This document shows positions 1 to 10,706 of a DNA stretch of 64,000 nucleotides, one piece after another. The position numbers were made by a program, and so were the translations under genes. Position 1 is the first letter of the stretch. Each line of letters starts with the position of its first letter. This DNA is from Arcuatula senhousia (Eukaryota > Mollusca > Bivalvia > Mytilida > Mytilidae): positions 61,540,686 to 61,604,685 of the forward strand of contig OZ020306.1 in the NCBI GenBank assembly GCA_963971305.1. Reading direction: 5' to 3'. The notes beneath the pieces are model-generated. The model did no database searches, had not been told where the DNA came from, and was given only the letters and a program-made list of their open reading frames with translations.

Positions 1-53
1 AGTGATGGCATAAGCTCACATGGCCTTTCTTTGGCCAGGTGAGCTAAAAAAGG
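1..53 (-). repeat. Terminal fragment of AGCTCACC-type element (E1)
   Basis: The first bases read as the end of the element seen complete at 25142-27280: an AGTGATGG word, then AGCTCACATGG, a short loop, and CCAGGTGAGCTAAAAA, which form a hairpin. The rest of the copy lies left of the window. Its orientation is opposite to the copy beginning at 2194. Confidence 0.75.
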
Positions 54-1578
54 AGCCAATATTTGCTACTTGTTAACATCGCTGCAGACCAATATATAGG
101 TATAGTCACGACGTTAAACTTCCCAGTCAGCCAGCTACTTGCTAAAATGTTATATATTTATGGTAAATGCTTTATTATCTAAAACTTCAAATCAAGTTAT
201 GAGGATTATTAATGCACAAAACAATAATACTGTTTGATCTAATTTATTTGTTTCCGTGAATTTCAAACATGCCGTCATCTTTTTATTTTATTTTATAAGT
301 GTTTTAAAAGATCAAAAAGAATCATTTATGAAGATCTGCATAGATGATTATGTTTTAATTTCCACATATTAAATAAAACGACAGCTAAACCTTTCTGTAC
401 TAAAACTCGGTCTCCATGGTAGTATACCTTTAACAATATCTTATATCCTTTCAGATCTATAGATTTTACTTGGTATTAAATGTAATATACATGCGGAAAG
501 GGTCTTAAAAACGAAGAATTGAGAATAATGAACCCCAAAAAATTATTAGACTCATGGAGATTCTCAAAAATGTAGAAGAGATAATTATAACCAATAAAAT
601 ATAATGTATAATGACAAAATTATTCATGAATAGGGTAAAAGGGCGAAAAAAATTCTAGAATAAAGAATTGAGCCTCCCCCATTTCCATATTTTCGTGAAC
701 ATAATTTAAGCTTGGAAACAACATTAAAAGAATTTTCGTAAACATGATAAAATGATATATAAAACTTAAATAACGATATCTAAACAACAAATACTATAAT
801 CAAGGAATTCGGAAACAAGACTTAATATAAATCAGTCTCCTTGATATCTTAGTATACTAACTATTTTAGGGGGGTAGCTGTGCCCATACAAAAGATATAA
901 ATGAGCTGCTTAACTATAGGAGTACATTGCATTTGTTAAAAGGTCCCATGTCCTCTTGTACATGTTGTGCTGTCGGGCGTTTTAAACGGGAACCAGGCGT
1001 GTTTGGTACTTGCTAAAATGGTCATTGAATTTATATATATATACATATGCTTTCTGAATTGTCTAAAATTTTCAAAATCAATTTGAGAGGTTTAGTAGTG
1101 TAAAAATTACTGTTCGATCTACTTTGTTTCTGTGAATTAATTTTGGAAAATGTTGTTTCGATCGTACTATGCTTGGAGACAAAGTTTAGATTTTTTAGTG
1201 TTTAGATCAACAAGAGCAAGAATCACTTTTGGCATCATGGAGAGCTATTTTCTAATTTTGAATTCTAAAAAACGATATTTATATAAAAATATATAATTAA
1301 ATTGACATCTAAATCCTTTCTATAATACCTTAAACGTTTAATTTCCTTTGCTTTTTAAGGGCATGTTAAGATCTTTGGCATTTTACTCGATGTTGAATTC
1401 CATGGAATTTCAACTTTGGAATAACATTAACCCAGATTAACAGCTTACTATAAATAATCAAATAAAAAGATATAGAAATTTAAACAAAACAATATGTTGC
1501 CCCTGATGATGTCCGAGTATAGATATCCTTTGGGGATGAGAATGAAGCAAATTGGGTGATTTTCTCGTCTTCCAGTGT
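54..1578. other. AT-rich spacer with an old direct duplication
   Basis: No gene is supported. Segments about 130-400 and 1003-1325 align directly: both run from a CTACTTGCTAAAATG or GGTACTTGCTAAAATGG word through TGTTTGATCTA/TGTTCGATCTA, a TTTGTTTC-GTGAATT word and a GACAGCTAAACC/GACATCTAAATCC word. This is a diverged duplication of about 300 bp. The beginning (around 80-125) also resembles the end of the dispersed block seen at 19449, 30236 and 32632 (TATAGTCACGAC). Confidence 0.5.
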
Positions 1579-1676
1579 GATTAAAATCAGAACTATCAAT
1601 TGTTCCTTACTGTTTCTGCATGGTGACAGGATGTATCTAATGGACTAATAAATCTGATTTTAATTAATCAGATTGC
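1579..1676. mobile_element. Degenerate palindromic MITE (AATCTGATTAAAATCAG family)
   Basis: GATTAAAATCAGAACTATCAATTGTTCC at the left is mirrored by TAATAAATCTGATTTTAATTAATCAGATT at the right, about 100 bp in all. A better-preserved relative is at 23737-23872. It has no coding capacity and is likely a non-autonomous DNA element. Confidence 0.6.
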
Positions 1677-1845
1677 TTTTCTATACTGTTTTAATAGAAA
1701 AAAAAGTTGAAATTACGTGATAATATATTTTTTTTTAATTTCGCCAAATTCCATTTTTTTTAAAAAATATGTACATATAGCGTCTTGAAGAATTACAAAT
1801 GAAAGGAGAGTTTCTTTTTTTTCTCCTCTTTTCTATGTTTTGGCT

Positions 1846-2075
1846 TTCGATTTTTATGTAACGCTTATGTCCAAATCTTTTGCATCGCTATTGATTGATT
1901 TTGAAATACCAGCATGTAATGACATTATGAAATGACAAGATAATTGAAATTTAATCTTCCAGTCTTTCAGCTTCAGCAACCATAGTTTTAATAACTTTCC
2001 AATTAATTTCTTAATGCAAGAAAGACTTAGTGCAATGTTCTTCGCCAAGTAATATGATTATTACACAATAACCAA
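1846..2075 (-). repeat. Copy 1 of a 230-bp repeat pair (other copy 36510-36735)
   Basis: Both copies contain TTTTGCAT, a TATTGATTGATTTTGAAATA word, AAGATAATTGAAAT and TCTTTCAGCTTCAGCA in the same order. On the minus strand both are open and share ISKSINS, NAKD/DAKD and FQLS words in the same frame, which may reflect an old coding exon. I do not recognise a protein family. It could equally be a non-coding dispersed repeat. Confidence 0.5.
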
Positions 2076-2506
2076 AGTGATGACAGGTATCTCGGCCTGT
2101 AAAAGGAGATAAAAATCAAAATTATTTGTAAACGTTTTGTCCTTCGATGGCGACTCTACATGCCCAAGAGATTCTGCAAGTATATAATCCTCCTTTTTTA
2201 GCTCACCTAAACCAAAGGTCCATGTGAGCTATTGTCATCACTTGACGTCCGTCGTCCGTCTGTCGTCCGTCGTCTGTCCGTTCAACTTTTCAAAAATCTT
2301 CTTCTCTTAAACCGCCTGATCAAATGGAATGAAACTTGGTATGATTGTTAATTAGGGTGTCATCTACAAAACTGCCGTTAGGATTTTTGATTTGGTGAAA
2401 AACAGGGTCCAAATTTACCATTTTCAGTGTTTTTCATCCTATTTTCAAACGTTAACTTCTCTAACACCATAAGTCTCACAATTACTAAACTTGGGATTGT
2501 AGTTTT

Positions 2507-3461
2507 TATACCCCCACTTCAAAAGTGGGGGGTATATAGTGATAGGGGTGTCCGTCCGTCCGTCTGTCCTTCCTTCCGTTACACTTCAAGGTACCCATCT
2601 CTTATCCGCAACTCCTCCTAAACCCCTTGATGGATTTTCATGAAACTTACATACAATCTTTGTGACATAATGTAGATGTGCACCTATTATTTTAAAATTT
2701 GATCAGAAAGATTTTTGGGGTTTCCCATAGCAAAACGTGGACTTGGCCATTCGACTACATGGGGGTACCCATCTCTTATCCGCAACTCCTCCTAAACCCA
2801 TTGATGGATTTTCATGAAACTTACACACAATTTTTGTGACATAGTGTAGATGTGCACCTGCTATTTTAAAATTTGTTCAGAATGATTTTTGGGTTTCCCA
2901 TAGCAAAACATGGACTTAGCCATTCGACTACATGGGGGGACCCATCTCTTATCCGCAACTCCTCCTAAACCGCGTGATGGATTTTCATGAAACTTACACA
3001 CAATCTTTATGACATAATGTAGATGTGCACCTATTATTTTAAAATTTGATCAGAACGAATTTTGGGGTTTCCCATAGCAAAACATGGACTTAGCCATTCG
3101 ACTACATGGGGGTACCCATCTCTTATCCACAACTAATCCTAAACCCCTTGATGGATTGTCTTGAAATTTTTACACAATCTTTGTAACATAATATAGATGT
3201 GCACCTACTATTTGAAAGTTTGATCAGAATGATTTTGGGGTTTCCCATAGCAATACATGGACTCAGCCATTCGACTACATGGGGGCGCCCATCTCTTATT
3301 TGCAACTCCTCCTAAACCCCTTGATGGATTTTCATGAAACTTACACACAAATTTTGTGACATAATGTAGATGTGCATCTTCTATTCTAAAATTGTATCTG
3401 ATTAATTTTTTTTGGGGGGTGGGGGTATTTATTTGTGAGCTGCGGCTCACAGTTTTTCTAG
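2507..3461 (+). mobile_element. Helitron-like element E2 nested in E1 copy A
   Basis: The 5' end is a strong hairpin (ATACCCCCAC, loop, GTGGGGGGTAT) followed by GTCCGTCCGTCCGTCTGTCC. Next come five tandem copies of a unit whose CCCATCTCTTAT word recurs at 2594, 2768, 2941, 3115 and 3288 (173-174 bp). The 3' end is a hairpin (GTGAGC-TGCG-GCTCAC, 3435-3450), then 7 bases, then CTAG (3458-3461). A 3' hairpin before CTAG is the hallmark of Helitron ends. A TAGTTTT word occurs on both sides, but its right copy overlaps the CTAG, so a target duplication is not certain. The host element resumes at AGGAATGGTTTACAAAAC. Confidence 0.7.
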
Positions 3462-3829
3462 TTTTAGGAATGGTTTACAAAACTGTCGTTTGAATTTTTG
3501 ATTCATTGAAAAATATGGCCGCCATGGCTAAAAATAGAACATAGGGGGAAATAGCAGTTTTTTTGCAAATAACTCAAAAACGGTAACAGATATCAAAATT
3601 GTGGCAAGGGTAAAAGTGATCAGCAAGATTTACAAATGATATAATGGGGTCAAAGTCCTAGGACCATCCTTGTAGGTTTTTTCCCCTTAGACTGTCAAAA
3701 TTGACCATTTTCAGTGTTTTTCATCCTATTTTTAAACGTAAACTTCTCTAACACCATAATTCTCACAATTACTAAACTTGGTGTGGTAGTTCTTTGAGGT
3801 ATGGTTTACAAAACTTTCGTTTGGATTTT

Positions 3830-4740
3830 GAAAAGTCTCTATAGGGTCAAAGTTGTCAGCTGCCCCCTTATAGGGGTTACGGCCCCTAAAATAACGTTTT
3901 TTTTCATGTTTTTGCCCTATAGTATGAAAACTATTGCCGATAGAGAGAAGCTGTTGCTTGCCTAAATGTTCAGCTCATTTAGCTCTACAAAAGTCTCCAT
4001 ATGGTCAAAGTTGTCAGATGACCCCATATAGGGTTATGGCCCCTAAAATAACGGTTTTTTTTATGTCCTATAAAATGAAACTATAGCAGATAGGCAGAAG
4101 ATGTTGCATGCTTAATTGTTCAGCTCACTTAGCTCTACAAAAGTCTCCTTAAAGGGGTTACGGCCCCTAAAATAATGTTTTTTTTCATGTTTTTGGCCTA
4201 TAAAATGAAAACTATAGCAGATAGAGAGAAGCTGTTGCTTGCTGAAATGTTCAGCTTATTTACCTCTACAAAAGTCTCTATAGGGTCGAAATTGTCAGAT
4301 GTCCCCTTATAGGGGTTACGGCCCCTAAAATCACGTTTTTTCATGTTTTGGCCTATAGAATGAAAACTAAAGCAGATAGAGAAAAGCTGTTCCTGGCATA
4401 AATGTTCTACAAAAGTCTTCATAGGACCGAAGTTGTCAGATGACGCCTTATAGGGGTTACAGCCCCTTAAAGGTGAAAAATAGTGGGTTTTTTGCTTATA
4501 GGATGAAAAATATTGCAGATAGAGAAAAGCTGTTGCTTGCTTAAACATTCAGCTCATTTAGCTCTACAAAAGTTTTCATAGGGTGGAAGTTGTTATGGTC
4601 CCTAAAATAACTTTTTTTTCATAATTTGTGCCTATACGGCTTCAGAATGAAAACTAAAGTAGATAGAGAATAGCTGTAATTTGCTTAAATGTTCAGCTCA
4701 TTTAGCTCTGCAAAAGTCTTTATAGGGTCGACATCAAGAC
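3830..4740 (+). repeat. Degenerate tandem core of E1 copy A
   Basis: About six diverged units of roughly 150-160 bp repeat TACAAAAGTCTCCATA, GTTGTCAGATG, AGGGGTTACGGCCCCT and AGAGAAGCTGTTGCTTGC in the same order. They are the forward-strand equivalents of the cleaner 158-bp units in the copy at 25142-27280, and are clearly older. Confidence 0.75.
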
Positions 4741-4777
4741 CGGGTGAGCGATTCAGGCTCCTGTGAGCCTCTTGTTT

Positions 4778-5628
4778 AAAATTTTTTATTTCTGGCAGGT
4801 TTTCAGGAAAAAGGACAAAGATTAACAAGCCAACCCTTCCTTCCACTTTGGACTTGAACTACATGTACAAGTAAAATTCGTTCTTCCAAAAGTTCCTGGA
4901 ACCTGTCTTTATATATAAACTGAAGAAGTAATGCCATGTTTTTATCAAGATCCATGCAGCGCCTTGTAAAACACAACAATGCAGAAGATTAACACTACAA
5001 TGCAAGAAGAGAAGCGAGGTCTTAAATTACATCAGTTTAAAAACATGAAAGGTACGATCAGGATGTACAAAGACAAATTTTTACTACGTATAGTAGAGTA
5101 GACGGAATGCAAAAAGACGCTTTATTTAAAAGTTTAATGTCCCGAAAGAACATACTGCTGATTTTGGGCTTAAACGAAAGGTACACGCTTCTAGTTTGAT
5201 TTTTTACTTGTCGTAAGAAGTTCGTATGGTCGAGATTTTCTAAATATTATTATACTATTATTATTAATATTATATATATTTCAAAGGTCGAAAGCACCGT
5301 AATCAATGGATTCATTTAGTAGTCCTGTTAAAATTGGGCCATCAAGCCAATCCAGGATAAATAAATATGTTTAAACTAAACTAAGCCAAAAAGGGGGATG
5401 TTATTCACACGATTGGGACAAATGCATTATTTGTCAAGTTGTATCAGAAGAGCCGACAATCATAATGAGCACAACACTGTTGGTAAAAATACCCTTCTTA
5501 ATGCTATTTTTAATAGGTTTTGAAGTGTACATTTCTTTTTTGGTATTTGAATGCGCCTCATGTACTTTGTTTTCTTTATAAAGCACAGATGCTATGTTTA
5601 GTGGTTTTGAAGATTTGAGAAATACACC
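4778..5628. other. Unannotated AT-rich spacer
   Basis: No exon with splice sites, RNA gene or clear repeat could be supported. The longest minus-strand frame (5434-5661) runs into the end of the adjacent foldback element and has no recognisable domain. Confidence 0.4.
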
Positions 5629-5639
5629 TTTATATTTTC
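5629..5639. other. Left target-site duplication of foldback element A
   Basis: TTTATATTTTC occurs immediately before the element and again at 19405-19415 immediately after it. The 11 bases are identical, and the flanking bases beyond them differ. Confidence 0.75.
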
Positions 5640-6290
5640 CCAGAATCAAGCTAGCGAACAATACCTAGCGAACAAAAAAGCTAGCGAACAATACCCAGCG
5701 AACATTGTGCAAAATCAATCTAGCGAACAATTTCCAGCGAACAGAAATAAAAAGTCCGCCAAACTGATATGTATGACGACCGAAAAACGAAGTAAGGCAA
5801 GTGCGAACACAAATGAAAATAGATATTCTATTTTGTAATTATCAACGTTAAGGGTTGCCATGTGGCATAATATACAAATAGTGAAAAACAAAGATGCATT
5901 GGTGTTTTACCAAGTTTATCACATAGACCAAGGACCATCTGACTGATTAAAAACTATGATTAAATGAATAATAAAACCCGTAAAAGTAGTTCGTTAAAAA
6001 AACTTATTTCCTTAAAAACACTCCATCTAAATGTATCTTATATAATTTAATACAATACTAGCATTGCATGTGTCACGATAAGACTAAATTGTACAGACAA
6101 TTTCATGCAAATATTAAATAAATCACTTAAGAGAAATATATGAATGACCGAATTACTACACCAATATTTATACTAATGAGGTACCTACTGGTATTTTTTA
6201 TTTGCTATACGAGGTTAACATGAAGTTTATCTAACATACAAAGTATAAAAATGTATGAATAATAAGAAATAAGGGGGAGGGGTAACTTTC
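5640..6290 (+). repeat. Left terminal inverted repeat of element A
   Basis: The outer domain (5640-5745) holds spaced copies of TAGCGAACAAT/CCAGCGAACA. The inner domain is unique sequence mirrored at 18721-19404: TCCGCCAAACTGATATGTATG, CACATAGACCAAGGACCA, GCATTGCATGTGTCACG, and TACTGGTATTTTTTATTTGC next to the satellite. Confidence 0.85.
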
Positions 6291-9200
6291 AGTACCGATT
6301 GTGGACCTCTTATAGAGTATATAGAGGATACATGAGATATTAATATGCCAAATGCCATTGCCAAATCTACACTTTTGAACATTTCACAAGACCATCATCA
6401 AATATATAAGTTTAATAGGAAGGGGGCGGGTGGGGGGGGGGTGACTTTTAGAACCGATTGTGGACCTCCCAGAGATATACCCCGTTAGCCATTTATAGGG
6501 TATATAGAGGATACATGTAGCTATTCATATGCAAAATCCCATTGCTTAATCTACACTTTTGAATATTTCACAAGCTCTCAAAGATAAGAACATCATCAAA
6601 TATATAAGTTTAATAGTTAGGGGGGGGGGGGTAACTTTGAGTACCGATTGTGGACCTCCAAAAGAAATACCCCGTTAGCCACTTATAGGGTATGAAGGGG
6701 ATGCATGTAGAAATTCATATGCCAAATCCCATTGCTAAATCTACACTTTTGAACATTTCACAAGCTCTCAAAGATAAGACCATCATCAAATATATATAAG
6801 TTTAATAGGATGGGGGTAACTTTGAGTACCGATTGTGGAACTCCCAGAAAATATACCCCGTTAGCCACTTATAGAGTATATAGCAGATACATGTAGCTAT
6901 TCATATGCCCAATGCCATTGCCAAATCTACACTTTTGAACATTTCACAAGCTCTCAAAGATAAGACCATCATCAAATATATAAGTTTAATAAGAAGGAGG
7001 GGAGGTGTAAATTTGAGTACCGATTGTGGAACTCCCAGAGATATACCCCGTTAGCCACTTATAGGGTATATAGCAAATACATGTAGCTATTCATATGCCA
7101 AATCCCATTGCTAAATCTACACTTTTGAACATTTCACAAGCTCTCAAAGATAAGACCATCATCAAATATATATAAGTTTAATAGGAAAGGGGGTGATTTT
7201 GAGTACCGATTGTGGACCTCTCAGAGATATACCCCGTTAGCCACTTATAGGGTATATAGGGGATGCATGTAGCTATTTATATGCCAAATACCATTACTAA
7301 ATCTACACTTTTGAACATTTCACAAGCTCTCAAAGATAAGACCATCATCAAATATATATAAGTTTAATAGGATGGGGGATAACTTTGAGTACCGATTGTG
7401 AAACTCCCAGAAATATACCCCGTTAGCGACTTATAGAGTATATAGCAGATGCATGTAGCTATTCATATGCCAAATGCCATTGCCAAATCTACGCTTTTGA
7501 ACATTTCACAAGCTCTCAAAGATAAGACCATCATCAAATATATGAGTTTAATAGTTAGGGGAGGTAACTTTGAGTACCGATTGTGGACCTCCTAAAGATA
7601 TACCCCGTTAGCCACTTATATGGTATATAGGGGAAGCATCTAGCTATTCATATGCCAAATACCATTGCTAAATCTATACTTTTGAACATTTCACAAGCTC
7701 TCAAAGATAAGACCATCATCAAATATATATAAGTTTAATAGGTTGGGGGTAACTTTGAGTACCGATTGTGGAACTCCCAGAAAATATACCCGATAGCCAC
7801 TTATAGAGTATATACATGAGATATGTAGCTATTTATATGCCAAATGCCATTGCCAAATCTACACTTTTGAACATTTCACAAGCTCTCAAAGATAAGACCA
7901 TCATCAAATATATATAAGATTAATAGGATGGGGGTAACTTTGAGTACCGCTTGTGGAACTCCCAGAGATATACCCCGTTAGCCACTTATAGAGTATATAT
8001 ATAGAGGATATATGTAGCTATTCATATGCCTAATGCCATTGCCAAATATACACCTTTTGAACATTTCACAAGCTCTCAAAGATAAGACCATCATCAAATA
8101 TATCAGTTTAATAGGAAAGGGGGGGGTAACTTTGAGTACCAATTGTGGACCTCCAAGAGATACACCCCGTTAGCCACTTATAGAGTATGCCAAATCCATT
8201 GCAAAATCTACACATATGAACATTTCACAAGCTCTCAAAGATAAGGCCATCATCAAATATATATGAGTTCAATAGGAAGGGGGGTAATTTTGAGTACCGA
8301 TTGTGGAACTCCCAGAAATATACCCCGTTAGCCACTTATAGGGTATATAGAGGATACATGTAGCTATTCATATACCAAATGCCATTGCCAAATCTACACT
8401 TTTGAACATTTCACAAGCTCTCAAAGATAAGACCATCATCAAATATATATAAGTTTAATAGGATGGAGGTAACTTTGAGTACCGATTGTGGAACTCCCAG
8501 AAAATATACCCCGTTAGCCACTTATAGAGTATATAGCAGATACATGTAGCTATTCATATGCCAAATGCCATTGCCAAATCTACACTTTTGAACATTTCAC
8601 AAGCTCTCAAAGATAAGACCATCATCAAATATATATTAGTTAAATAGGATGGGGGTAACTTTGAGAACCGATTGTGGAACTCCCCGAGAAATACCCCGTT
8701 AGCCACTTATAGAGTATATAGAGGATATTTGTAGCTATTCATATGCCAAATGCCATTGCCAAATCTACACTTTTGATTATTTCACAAGCTCTCAAAGATA
8801 AGACCATCATCTAATTTATAAACTTAATAGGAAAGGGGGGGTAACTTTGAGTACCGATTGTGGAACTCCCAGAGATATACCCCGTTAGCCACTTATAGAG
8901 TATATAGAGGATATTTGTAGCTATTCATATGCCAAATGCCATTGCCAAATCTACACTTTTGATTATTTCACAAGCTCTCAAAGATAAGACCATCATCAAA
9001 TATATCAGTTTAATAGGAAAGGGGGGTATCTTAGTGTACCAATTGTGGACCTCCAAGAGATACACCCCGTTAGCCACTTATAGAATATATAGAAGATACA
9101 TGTAACTATTCGTATGCCAAATATCATTGCTAAATCTACACATTTGAATATTTCACAAGCTCTCAAAGATAAGGCTATCATTAAATATATATGAGATTAA

Positions 9201-10672
9201 TAGGATGGGGGGTAACTTTGAGTACCGCTTGTGGAACTCCCAGAGTTATACCCCGTTAGCCACTTATAGAGAATATAGAGGATATATGTAGCTATTCATA
9301 TGCCCAATACCATTGCCAAATATACACCTTTTGAACATTTCACAAGCTCTCAAAGATAAGACCATCATCAAATATATCAGTTTAATAGGAAAGGGGGGTA
9401 ACTTTGAGTACCAATTGTGGACCTCCAAGAGATACATCCCGTTAGCCACTTATAGAGTATGCCAAATCCATTGCAAAATCTACACATATGAACATTTCAC
9501 AAGCTCTCAAAGATGAGACCATCATCAAATATATAAGTTTAATAGTAAGGGGGGGGGTAACTTTGAGTACCGATTGTGGAACTCCCAGAGATATACCCCG
9601 TTAGCCACATATAGAGTATATAGAGGATATATGTAGCTATTCATATGCCAAATGCCATTGCCAAATCTACACTTTTGAACATTTCACAAGCTCTCAAAGA
9701 TAAGACCATCATCAAATATATATAAGATTAATAGGATGGGGGGTAACTTTGAGTACCGCTTGTGGAACTCCCAGAGATATACCCCGTTAGCCACGTATAG
9801 AGTATATAGAGGATATATGTAGCTATTCATATGCCCAATGTCATTGCCAAATATACACCTTTAGAACATTTCACAAGCTCTCAAAGATAAGACCATCATC
9901 AAATATATCAGTTTAATAGGAAAGGGGGGTAACTTTGAGTACCAATTGTGAACATCCAAGAGATACACCCCGTTAGCCACTTATAGAGTATGCCAAATCC
10001 ATTGCAAAATCTACACATATGAACATTTCACAAGCTCTCAAAGATAAGGCCATCATCAAATATATATGAGTTTAATAGGAAGGGGGTAATTTTGAGTACC
10101 GATTGTGGAACTCCCAGAAATATACCCCGTTAGCCACTTATAGGGTATATAGAGGATACATGTAGCTATTCATATGTTTAATCCCATTGCTAAATCTACA
10201 CTTTTGAACATTTCACAAGCTCTCAAAGATAAGACCATCATCAAATATATCAGTTAAATCGGAAAGGGGGGTAATTTTGAATACCAATTGTGGACCTCCC
10301 AGAGATACACCCCATAGCCACGTATAAGGTATTTAGAAAATACATGTAACTATTCGTATGCCAAATCCCATTGCTAAATCTACACATTTGAACATTTCAC
10401 AAGCTCTCAAAGATAAGGCTATCATTTAATATATATGAGTTTAATAGGAAGGGGGTAACTTTGAGTACCGATTGTGGACCTCCCAGAAATATAACCCGTT
10501 AGCCACTTATAGAGTATATAGAGAATACATGTAGCTCTTTATATACAAAACGCCATTGCCAAATCTACACTTTTGAACACTTCACAAGCTCTCAAAGATA
10601 AGACCTTCATCAAATATATATAAGTTTAATAGGATGGGGGGTAACTTTGAGTACCGAGTACCGACTTTTCAT
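6291..10672 (+). repeat. Left satellite arm of element A (about 23 units of 187-188 bp)
   Basis: Each unit carries GAGTACCGATTGTGGAAC, TATACCCCGTTAGCCACTT, ATGTAGCTATTCATATGCC, AATCTACACTTTTGAACATT, CACAAGCTCTCAAAGATAAG and a variable G run before TAAC. Units are diverged from each other. A shortened variant, in which the ATATAGAGGATACATGTAG stretch is missing, recurs near 8180, 9455 and 9985. Short ORFs here are artefacts of the repeat. Confidence 0.95.
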
Positions 10673-10706
10673 AAGCTCTCAAAGATAAGGCCATCTTTGA
10701 GAGCTT
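10673..10706. repeat. Central palindrome where the satellite reverses
   Basis: AAGCTCTCAAAGAT, six bases (AAGGCC), ATCTTTGAGAGCTT: a perfect 14-bp-arm inverted repeat. To the left all satellite units read forward; to the right all are reverse complemented. A duplicated GTACCGAGTACCGA stutter lies just before it. Confidence 0.9.

Larger units (their letters stand above)
2194..4777 (+). mobile_element. E1 element copy A (AGCTCACC-type, tandem-core, non-autonomous)
   Basis: It begins TTTTTTAGCTCACC with a hairpin closed by GGTCCATGTGAGCT. This is followed by a GTCCGTCGTCC-rich stretch, a unique region of several hundred bp, a degenerate tandem array (about 3830-4740) containing TTCAGCTCATTTAGCTC and AGGGGTTACGGCCCC words, and a terminal hairpin AGGCTCCTGTGAGCCT followed by CTTGTTT. 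It encodes no protein. The copy is interrupted by a nested element at 2507-3461. The architecture (hairpin, GTCCGTCC tract, tandem core, hairpin) resembles bivalve pearl/Helentron-type non-autonomous Helitrons; that assignment is inferred, not proven. Confidence 0.7.

Noticed and set aside
2500..3465. TAGTTTT as a firm target-site duplication of E2
   Set aside because: The right copy overlaps the CTAG terminus shared with E3, so the match may simply be element end plus a T-rich target.
9264..9516. Short ORFs on both strands in the satellite
   Set aside because: Present only because one satellite variant lacks stops; not conserved in neighbouring units.
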